NCBI GenBank assembly: GCA_964057225.1
Contig: OZ059900.1
Span: forward strand, 14,027,638 to 14,091,637
Origin: Auanema rhodensis
Lineage: Eukaryota; Nematoda; Chromadorea; Rhabditida; Rhabditidae
Direction of reading: 5' to 3'
Length of the DNA stretch: 64,000 bases
Each line of letters begins with the position of its first letter. Within the stretch, counting starts at the first letter, position 1. Made by a program: the position numbers and the translations under genes. The notes beneath the pieces were generated by a model. That model ran no database searches. It worked only from the letters and a program-made list of their open reading frames with translations, and was not told the origin of the DNA. Positions 12,752-21,500 of this stretch are shown here, one piece after another.

Positions 12752-13418
12752 TTTTTCCTTATCACCGTCGTTCTTGTTGTCCTTCTGGCTACCGTTATTT
12801 CTTTCTCCCTCATTTGGATCTGTCTCGTTCTAATGGCACCCTTAATTTTTTTGCTGACTGTCACTTGTTTCCATTGGTTGGATTTCCATTTGACCATCAT
12901 CCTTTTTATCATCATCTCTCTGATCGAAAAATTGGAAACCGTATAGTAATTTTGATCATTAATAAAAGAACGTTGTATTTAATAATCTAATCAAACTTGC
13001 CAAAACAATATTAAACATCTTTATCGTCCAGCCTTTTTCTTGAAATCCCTTTTTTTACATCATAATAATAAACTCTTTGTTTTCTTTATTTTCGAAAGTT
13101 CATGAAATCATGGATCTACATCATTTCGAACAACTACTTGATATGGTCAGGCTTAAAAGTAAAGCATTACATATGCTAATACTATCTCTTGAGAATAGAT
13201 ACATATGATATGATAGAATGGAAAAATGAAAAATCATTTGAGACAAAGAATTTATTGAAATTCAAATTAAGCAATATACAAATCAAATATTAAAAATGAA
13301 TAGAACAAAAATTAAAAAAAGTATCTCAAGATAAAAGTGATAATTTCGATACAAGAATCAATATAATAATAACGAATCAAATAAATCTCATTTGGAAGCA
13401 GATATCGTGGAGTTTAGA

Positions 13419-13746
13419 AGGCTAGCGCACCTAATCACCCATTTTCCAAAAATTGACACAAATAGGAGTTTTTCCAACAAATGTGATCAATTTTCATCAA
13501 TTTACGCACAATTTCAAGATTTTTTCAATTTGGGTGAATTTCGAGACCAAAAGTCTGACGCACCAAACACCCATAGTAGGGTGATTACTTTTTTTCACCG
13601 CTCTAACAAGCCGAGGATTTAACCGGACATTTATACACTCATTGCAATATTTTGAAGTGAAAAGAAATCTTTAAAAATTACTTGATTTTCTTTGCAACTG
13701 GCTCAAACGGCTGAAACATAACAATTAAACCAAATCTCTAATTAAA
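13419..13746. repeat. Left edge of block A; possible small repeat element
   Basis: Sequence changes abruptly at 13419 from array unit to ggctagcgcacctaatcacc. Within the next 150 bases a similar gcgcacc/acgcacc motif recurs (gacgcaccaaacaccc near 13557). The gcgcacc signature also appears beside Maverick pieces near 49574 and 49702, so this may be an element end, but no matched terminal inverted repeat was established. Confidence 0.35.
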
Positions 13747-14443
13747 TCAACTTGCATCTTGATTGACGATTTTTGAAAAAGCAAAAATGATTTGTGCAGG
13801 GATGATTTTCGTTTCGGGATAATGATTTGCGACCTCAGCGATTGGCATATTTTCTTGATGAACAAATTTGAAGTCTTTCTTTTCGACGGAGATCCCGAGG
13901 AAGCGTCCCCAATGGTCGAAGATACCGGAGCCAGAATCCCCACATCTTCCATGAGAAGCTCCAACGAAGAAACTGGCTAAATCAAACTGTTAATATTTGT
14001 AAAGTTAAAAATTAGACATACTGTACATTTCCGATACAGTTCCTTCTTTCCATTTTGGCATGCGCTGTTCATTTATGCCCAGTTGTCTGTAGGATTGACC
14101 ACGAAACATCGAATAAAATCCATTTGGATAACACGGAAACATTTGGTCGACGAGCTCAAACACCACAATATCGGTGGTATAAGAAATTGTCTTCACAACT
14201 GCCTAAATAGCAACTAGTTTAAAAAAATTGGGAAAGAAAAACCTCGCGTTGAATATCCGAGTCAGTTACGTTATACAAGATGATCTTCTCGCCTTCTTTG
14301 AGTATCGAATGTGGACCGTGGTAAAAAGAAGCAGCATGACGTTTATCGATTGGCACCACGCACAAATGCAACTCGGCGTCGGGCTTGGAAGTCGTGAAGA
14401 GCGAGGCTTCGAGCTTTTGCGCTGTCAAATATTCCATCGCCAT
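13747..14443 (-). CDS. Divergent trypsin-like protein P1 (complete copy, block A)
   Basis: Three exons (14443-14243, 14202-14022, 13976-13747) give 203 residues, in frame. The catalytic plan of a chymotrypsin-fold (S1-like) serine protease can be read: a histidine region (SFYHGPHSI), an aspartate region (TTDIVVFEL), and the serine motif RCGDSGSGIF in exon 3. There is no signal peptide or propeptide, so it probably acts inside cells. The family is far from ordinary trypsins but clearly related to P2 next to it (shared CVxP, FxHGxH, GDSG). P1 and P2 are transcribed divergently from a common spacer. The exons look richer in G and C and in NNC/NNG codons than nearby host genes. The flanks are Maverick pieces, so it is probably cargo. 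Confidence 0.7.
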
Positions 14444-14989
14444 CTAAACAGACATTTATTAGTAAATAAGGATTATTATTAGTTAATTAGTTGAACGTTT
14501 ATAATGAAAATGAATAGATTTACACGATTGAAAAAGAGAGAAAGATGGAAAAGTTGTTAAGCAAACCGGGGAGTGGGAAATGATGCAAACAAGGGTTTGA
14601 GAACATAATTCTCTCATATGCAAATTTTTGGAATTCATATTAAAATCAACTGAAATTCGTCAAATGTGATGACTATTGGATTTGTGAGTTTTGATTTTTC
14701 TTGGGTAGATTGTTTGGGAAGCAATTTAAAAAAAAGCTAATTGTGGTCGATAGCTGTCACATCAAAATTAGCATCGATAGTTCTATTTTTGGACAGAAAT
14801 TCTTTTGCATTCCCGGTTTCTTTCATTTTGTTTCACAACGCGCTAGCGTGTTGCGTCGCGTGTGTCTAATTTAACTGGGGCAAATGTGTGATTGTGTTTG
14901 GTCACAGTGAGGAAGAGAAAAGAAGGTCATACAAAGAGAAAGAGAAATTGCCAGGGCAATTTGAGCTGACGAACAAATTGAGAAAACAT
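14444..14989. promoter_or_regulatory. Shared spacer between divergent P1 and P2
   Basis: The spacer between the two head-to-head protease genes is duplicated, inverted, at about 56870-57330 and, in diverged form, near 61050-61460. It contains a near-palindrome, acaacgcgctagcgtgttg, at 14835-14853, followed by gcgtcgcg. This is the most GC-rich spot of the spacer. A bidirectional promoter is inferred from layout only. Confidence 0.45.
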
Positions 14990-15551
14990 TGACGTATTGT
15001 TTACTCATCAAGGAAATCATAAATGGGTTGATATTCTTGATGATTTGGTGAAAGGCTATAACAATCATTATCACTCTTCAATAAAAATGACTCCAACACA
15101 GGCTTCAAAAATAGAAAATGAATCGATAGTTTATAAAAATCTCTTTCCTTCAAGTGAGGAAGAAAATACTCCAATCAAAGCGAAATTCAAAATAGGAGAC
15201 ACTGTCAGAATTACAAAATATAAAACTATTTTCGATAAAGGATATCTTCCAAATTGGAGTACTGAAGAATTTAAGATTTCGGAAGTTTATACTGGTGAAC
15301 CAATTATGTATTCTATTAAAGATCTTGCAGATGAAGAAATCAAAGGAAAGTTTTATGAAGAAGAACTCACACTTTACAATAATATCAATGAAGAGTATAA
15401 AGTTGAAAAAGTGATAAAACATAGAAAATCTAAAGGAGTAAAAGAAGTGTTTGTTAAGTGGTATGGATATCCAGATAAGTTTAATTCATGGATAAAGAAA
15501 ACGGACTTAAATTTCACAAGTGAATCCGAAGGAGATCCTTTGAAGATCTAA
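14990..15551 (+). pseudogene. Maverick/Polinton integrase C-terminal fragment with chromodomain
   Basis: An open frame from about 14990 to the stop at 15549-15551 encodes the end of a retroviral-type integrase as found in Maverick/Polinton elements. It has the end of the catalytic core (QGNHKWVDILDDL, YHSSIKMTP), a connecting domain (FKIGDTVRITKYK) and a C-terminal chromodomain (FVKWYGYPDKFNSWI). The N-terminal zinc-binding part and most of the DDE core are missing, so this is a 5'-truncated remnant. It sits inside the P1-P2 spacer of block A; the copy of that spacer in block B lacks it, so it arrived after, or was lost since, the duplication. Confidence 0.85.
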
Positions 15552-15601
15552 GCATTTTATACACTTACAACCTTAACTCTATTATGCTTTCAGTTGATAA
15601 A

Positions 15602-16885
15602 ATGGCGGATCAAGAAGTTGTCGAAAAAGTGTGTCAGATCTATGCAGATGACGGCGAAAAGTGCGCAAAGGTTCTGGAAAATCTTTCAATCGAAGATGCG
15701 AAATGTGTTGGAAGAGAAAATTCCGCAATGTGGAAGATGCTGAAAAACCTCATTGCCTTTGATCAGGTGAGCTTTTATGCTTTAGCAAAGTTTAAATCTG
15801 TGAAATTTGAAGTGCTAATTTGCCAAACGCTAATTTTACTGTTTGTTTTTCAGCAATTCAAGTATTATTGCGAGAGGGTCGTTCTATCCCCTGATAAAAT
15901 GCCGCCCCAACCAACAACTCCTGCTAACGTGGAAGGTTTGTATGATTTTCGATTAAATTCATTATCTTTCATTAACAGCTTTAATTTGTATGTTTTTATA
16001 CGAGAAGGATTTTTACTTAAAATACTTATTTTAGCTCAATTCACAACTCCTTCTCGTCCAGGAACACCGATGGAGCAAATTTTGAACGAGCGTTCGATGA
16101 GCCCGTATCATCCTGAGTGTGAGATTTAACTCGAATTCATATTGAAAACTTATTATCTCTCTTTAGTGCCGCACGAACCTGCACCATCAGCAAAATGTTT
16201 CACTAAATGGACGTTTTACTTGATGGAACAGACGAAATCGACTGCAATTTGTGTTCATCCAAGATTTTTCGTCACATTCAGACATGGATCCCACCGTCGC
16301 TTCAACATTGGCAATAATTTGAAATTATATCAGTAAGTTCTTAGCATATTTCTTATATTTTGTTGTTAATTTATAGTGCAGAAAAAGAGGTGGACGAACA
16401 AACCGGCGTTGATGTGTGTGTGGCGAAAATTTTTGAAGCATACGATTTCATCTTGCTGAAAAGCAGATCCAATGTCGTTGATGTAAGTTCTTGAAACATT
16501 TTTTATATTTTGATGTTAATTTGCGTATTTTAGCGAAAGCCTTCAATCGCAAATGCTGAAGACTCGATACGATTCACATTAGCCGGGTTCGGGAATGACG
16601 TGGGATCTCTTTCATATTTGCCAGGCTTGATCCATTCTGTTCGTCGTCATTATTTTTCTGGATTGGGTCCATTTATTCTTGGAACAAGTCGAAGCTCGTG
16701 TGGTGACTCAGGTAAATATTTTTTTTTTGGTTAATTAAATTCTGATTGGAACTTTTAGGTGGTGGAATTTGGGGAGCAAAAGGCCTCATCGGGATGAATT
16801 ATGGGTACGCCATTGAAGAACCACTAGGAAGCCATATCCGAAGCTGCAATTTTCAGCGCGAAAAATATCATTTCTCCTGCTCTTG
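15602..16885 (+). pseudogene. Divergent trypsin-like protein P2 (block A copy, C-terminus frameshifted)
   Basis: Seven exons join in frame (15602-15766, 15854-15935, 16035-16118, 16167-16332, 16377-16492, 16534-16711, 16759-16885) and predict 305 residues. The N-terminal part has an unidentified helical region (EVVEKVCQIYADDGEKCAKV) and a Pro-rich linker. The protease-like part has FRHGSHRRF, AYDFILLKS and SCGDSGGGIWG, with an intron splitting GDSGG. Compared with block B, a net loss of about 7 bases after GLIGMNYG near 16807 shifts the frame, and translation stops at 16885. This replaces the last 70 or so residues with 25. The catalytic residues remain, so residual function cannot be excluded. 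Confidence 0.7.
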
Positions 16886-17260
16886 AATTCGAAAAGGCTT
16901 ATATGGTATGTCAATTCATTACTGCTAATACAAATTTATCTAATAACATTTTGTTTAGGAGGAACTCGAAAAAGAGAGAAAAGAAGAAGGATCGCCACCA
17001 AATAAGAAATCATGCCTTGTGACTGTCGTCGATGGAAGCACATTATATGGAGCTTTTGTTTAGTATGTCTTTGTAATGTGGCTTAATTTATTAAATGTTT
17101 AAGAATAAAATTTGTTTTTCAAATTCTGTTAGGCTGTGGGTAAGTGGTTCGCCAGACATATTTTGATCATTTTTCAAAAATAACACATTTTGGGGAAATT
17201 AAATATGATTTTCAATAAAAAAATGTTTTTAAAATGTTAAAAATCTGCAAAAATCGCATT
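16886..17260. repeat. Former P2 3' exons and a dispersed 140-bp repeat
   Basis: Bases 16959-17061 still resemble the last P2 exon of block B (EGSPPNKKSCLVT) but lie out of frame behind the new stop. An AATAAA is at 17104. From about 17130 to 17275 lies a repeat whose other copies are at about 49575-49735 and 55050-55205. Its edge near 17150 reads ggttcgccagacat, and the others carry the gcgcacc/gtgcacc version of this sequence. Confidence 0.6.
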
Positions 17261-17628
17261 TGGGCAAAAATAAAGGGTTGCAATAAGTTTGCGTTTTTCA
17301 AGATTGGTGATACTGTTTGTGTCACAAAATATAAAGTCATCTTTGATAAAGGATATCTGCCTAATTGGAGTACTGAACAATTCAAAATTTCTGAAGTTCA
17401 CCCAAATAAAGAAGGGATTACAATGTATTCTATTAAGAAATTGAAGAAATTAAAGGAAAGTTTTATGAAGAAGAGCTCATACTTTATGATAATGTTACTC
17501 AGGAGTGTAAAATCGAGAAAGTTTTGAAGAAGAGAACGAGAAAAGGTGTCAAAGAGCTACTAGTCAAGTGGTATGGATATCCAGATAAGTTCAATTCTTG
17601 GATTACAGAAATAGATATGAAATCCTAA
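17261..17628 (+). pseudogene. Second Maverick integrase C-terminal fragment
   Basis: Encodes the same region as 14990-15551 (FKIGDTVCVTKYK through VKWYGYPDKFNSWI), from the linker to the chromodomain, but is broken by a frameshift near 17450. The two fragments differ enough to come from different Maverick copies. The same fragment occurs inverted at 54712-55099. Confidence 0.8.
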
Positions 17629-17689
17629 ACATAAAGAAGTTATCTTAAATACTGACAACTTTAACCCTATTATCCTTGACTTTAACAAT

Positions 17690-18125
17690 ATTTTCTGAAA
17701 GAATCAGACAGTAACATTTAGTACTTTGAGCAATGTTTTTATTAAAGGAAGCTTTCATTGTAACATCAGGTCGAGATGCAATAATTCTATCATTCTGTTT
17801 AGATACATCGAAAAGTAATAGTAGACATTTTCTTCCATAAATACATAATCTTTGACACTTTCATAATAACTAAATTCTTTTGCAAAATTGTATTGTTGGA
17901 CTGCATTGAATTTATCAAAATCGAATTTTAAGCATTCATATGGATATCTTTCACTATTGAGTTCAACGTAGATTTCTTCAAGCCCACAGTTATCGAACTT
18001 TGCAGCATTTAGATAATTATTATCTCTAGCAGCCTGAAATGCAATGACAAGATATTTTATCTTATCATATTTAGTTCCAAGTTTCCAAGTAAATTCTCTG
18101 GTGGCATTAGGAATATTATAACTTT
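17690..18125 (-). pseudogene. Maverick capsid-like fragment (block A)
   Basis: The minus-strand frame matches the capsid-like reading frame at 54134-54688 over its C-terminal half (WKLGTKYDKIKYLVIAF, NCGLEEIYVEL). It extends beyond the point where that copy is deleted. The protein resembles the jelly-roll capsid protein carried by Maverick/Polinton elements and annotated in many animal genomes as F54H12.2-like; that assignment is from memory of the family. Here it has no start and is truncated at both ends. Confidence 0.6.
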
Positions 18126-18132
18126 CAAATTG

Positions 18133-18512
18133 ACGAAAACAATATTAAACATTCTTATTTTCCAGTCTTTTTCATAAAATCCCCTTTTTTACTTTATTGT
18201 AATAAACTCTTTGTTTTCTTTATTTTCGAAAGTTCATGAAATCATGGATCTACATCATTTCGAACAACTACTTGATATGGTCAAGCTTAAAAGTAAAATA
18301 TTACATATGCTAATGCTATCTCTCGAGAATAGATACATTATGACAGAATGCAAAAATGAAAAATAAGTCAAAGAATTTATTGAAATTCAGATTAAGCAAT
18401 ATACAAATCAAATATTAAAAATGAATAGAACAAAAATAAAAAAAAGTATCTCAAGATAAAAGTGATAATTTCGATACAAGAATCAATATAATAATAACGA
18501 ATCAAATAAATC
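18133..18512. other. 3' flank of the Lys-rich gene
   Basis: This sequence is the original of the 3'-flank part of the 1181-bp tandem units (for example aataaactctttgttttc near 18200). It differs from units 1-3 at scattered sites and is closest to unit 4 in the stretch 18203-18275. Confidence 0.7.
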
Positions 18513-21500
18513 TCATTTGGAAGCAGATATCGTGGAGTTTAGAACTTCACTAACACGCGAATCCGTTAAATTGTCCACCGTCGAATCGCATAGTGAAAGA
18601 TGTGGTGAAGATTGCTGCATAGAATTCGTTGGTTTAACGATTACAGTGGATGATGTTTGCTGCGATTGGGCACTTCTAATAGCCGTTTGGACTGCTAAAC
18701 AGATATCAGAATCGCCTAATTCTTCTGAGTACACGGAGCTGCTGTCTTCATCGGCTTCTGCACTTGCTTCAAGTGTATTGGACTTAGCACGAGGTAATGC
18801 TATTTTAATAACTGCGTGATCTGTTTGATCAATGTGAGAAGCTTCATGAGTATGGTCCACTACGTTATCTTTGGATAAACTTTGATTAGTTTTTTCAGAA
18901 AGTAATGCAGAAGACGTTGCAACGGTATTAGTGTTCTCAGATTGAGCAATGTGTTCAGTCAGCAGCTGCTTCTTGTCATCCGTATCCTTCTTGTCGTTTG
19001 TGTCCTTTTTGTTCTTTCTGTCCTTTTTACCTTTTTTGTCCTTCTTCTTTCTGTCATCTTTTTGCTCTTTACTTTCCATTTTTTCCTTATCATCGCCGTT
19101 TTTGTTGTCCTTCTGGCTACCGTCTTTCCTTTCTCCGTCATTTGGATCTGTCTCGTTGTAATGGCACCCTTCCTTTTTTTGCTGACTGTGACTTGTTTCC
19201 ATTGGTTGAATTTCCATTTGGCCATCATCTTTTTTATCATCATCTTTCTGATCGTCGTCTCCTTTACCGTCTTTTCTTTTTTTTTCCTTTTCCTCTTTCT
19301 TCTTCTTCTTCTTTTTCTTCTTATCCTTTTTCTTCTTCTTTTTCTTCACTTCCAAATCTTCCTCGGCAACATTGGTCGTTTTGGAATCATCCGTGTTCTT
19401 CTTTTTAATACCTTCAGCAGTCGCTACTTTCGCGTCTGTAGTTGTGACCTTCTTTTTCTTTTTCGACTTATCTTTCTTTGTGCCGCTCAAAAGATCAGAG
19501 TTTTGTTTGGCACTCATAGCTGTAGCAGTATCGATTTTCACAGTCGCAATATCAGAATTGGATGTGGAGTTAGAAATCTCAGCACCAACGTTCTTCTTCT
19601 TTGATGATTTGGAATCCGTTTTCTTTGAAGTAGTAACCTCGCCTTTCGAGGCAGCTTCCTTTGCTGCTGCTTTTGCGGCGGCCTTAGCGGCTGTTTTCTC
19701 AGCTGCTTGTTCTGCTGCTCTTTTTTGCTTCTCCTCTTCTTGTGCTTTTTTCATTTTTTTCTTAGCTTCTCGTTCTAGAGCTTTAGCCTCTTTCCGCTTC
19801 GCTTTAGCTATGTTAGCTTGACGTCGAGCAGCCATACGCTTCGCACGTTTCTTTATGCGCTGAGCCATTTTCCTTTCTTGTGCAATACGACGTTTGACTT
19901 CACGCGATTTTGCTTCTCGCGCTGCAGCCCTTTCCGCTTTAGTGGGTCTACGACGACCCCAGGCATTTCGCTTTCGCATAGCTTCTTCAGCTGCTTCACG
20001 TTCTTGGCGATATTTCTCATCTAATTGCTTTTGACGCTCATCTTCGAACTTTTCCCAAATAATAGCAGGTATGTAGTTCACCGTTTTATCTTTAGCTACT
20101 GCTCTCATTATAGCATTTCTGAAAAGTTTTTTTTCCATATTATTGAGGAAAGAGTTGCTTACCTAGTCTGACACATAATTTCCGTCGTCTCATGTACAGT
20201 TTTCACTGTTGTCGCCAACATTTCCCGAATATTCCGTATTTTATCTTTATCTTCTTCACTGAGTTCTGGTTCAGGCTCCTGATCTAAAGCGGAGAAGAGT
20301 TTTATTTGATATTTAATTTGAATGACTTACTTTGCAGTTCAAAATTGACTTTACGAGATCCCAAACAGACAATCTCACTATCGGGATCATCAAGTTTTTC
20401 CGGTGTGAACAATGTAGTGTTGCTGCTAGATCGATCTACATCGTCATTAAGTCTGAAAAAATGCCTGTTACTTCCAAACATAGTCATCTCAAACTCACAT
20501 TGCTCGAATTTCCAGTAAAGCTTCATGAATGTCTGGATATTTGAAAGGAATGTGCGTAGGCTCTTTTTTTCTCTCAATATCCTCTAAGTAATATTCAATA
20601 TGATCATCATATAAAGGAACATAATCATGTGGTCTGGAAATTTCTTCATGAAACAATGAAAATATATTTGTGATTACTTGAGAACTGTGCGCTCGCCACG
20701 ACGATTTATGAAAAATCCATGAGGATTAGATGATACTTTTGGTCCAACCCATCCCGGTGAAGCAAACTGAAATAAGCTATTTATTTCTGTATTGTCATTG
20801 TTCACATTACCTTCATCATAGCATTCAGTTGAAGACGATCAGGATTACAAATTAATGAGTCATTTTTTTCACCAAAAGGAGGCCGACGCTCAGGAAGAAA
20901 CTGTATTTGTGGAATCATAAGAGATTGACGGATACGCTTATATCTCTTATGCATGCGATCAATGTCTGTATCGTTTTGTTCTAAAAAAAACTATAGTAGA
21001 AAAAGGAAATTCAAGCTTTCTACCTTTGTCTAAAGTGATATCTCGACAGATTTTGAAATACTCAGCAGGCAAATAGCGTTTTGAGAACGCTAAACACATA
21101 TCTAATAGACTATATTCATATTGTCGTTGTTTATCGAGATCGGTATCAATTTTTGCTAATTTCAGTCGAGCAAGTCTGAAAAACAATAAATTATTGCAAA
21201 CTTCAAGTATATAAATACTGACTCCATATCATAATCATCCGTCTTGAAAGAATTTTCGGAAGCTTTTTCAGAAGATTTTTCAGAAGATTTTTTCAGTTTT
21301 TTCTTAACAACAGGCTCTTCATTTATTTGCAAAGCGCATTTGGCTGATTCATCTTCTCCATCGCTGTCGACAACGTTTTCTCTCATTTTGAACAGGTCAT
21401 TTCTCATTGATGAAAACTGTCGTGTTGAACAAATTAAATTATTATTGCCCATCGCTGCCTTGTGCTTTGAGCTAATTTTTTTCTTCTTTCTTCTCAACAT

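Larger units (their letters stand above)
9391..13418. repeat. Tandem array of 1181-bp units copied from a gene 3' end
   Basis: Three complete units start at 9391, 10572 and 11753, and a partial fourth covers 12934-13418. The period is exactly 1181 bp. The first three units are almost identical; I saw one base difference near 9441. Each unit contains the 3' flank plus the last several hundred coding bases of the Lys-rich gene whose last exon is at 18513-20118, in the same (minus) orientation. The fourth unit stops inside the 3' coding end at 13418, where block A begins. At 13071-13140 it carries variants found in the parent flank near 18205-18275, not in units 1-3. Confidence 0.95.
14022..18100. 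repeat. Inverted duplication, arm A
   Basis: From the end of P1 exon 2 to the capsid fragment this arm matches 54500-57762 in reverse orientation with high similarity. It covers P1 exons 1-2, the spacer, P2, the 140-bp repeat, an integrase tail and a capsid fragment. Differences: arm A carries the extra integrase fragment at 14990-15590, while arm B lacks about 240 bp of capsid sequence present in A. The arms are separated by about 36 kb. Confidence 0.85.

Noticed and set aside
9391-13418. Regular repeats as a CRISPR array
   Set aside because: The units are 1181 bp, contiguous and derived from a gene 3' end; there are no short repeats with unique spacers, and the genome is eukaryotic.
13792-13980. 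62-codon plus-strand frame
   Set aside because: Antisense to exon 3 of P1, where the minus strand encodes the GDSG motif with correct splicing.
18942-19604. Long hydrophobic open frame on plus (220 codons)
   Set aside because: It is antisense to the Lys-rich last exon; the Phe/Leu-rich translation is simply the reverse reading of AAG/AAA codons. The same applies to the copies at 10273, 11454 and 12635.
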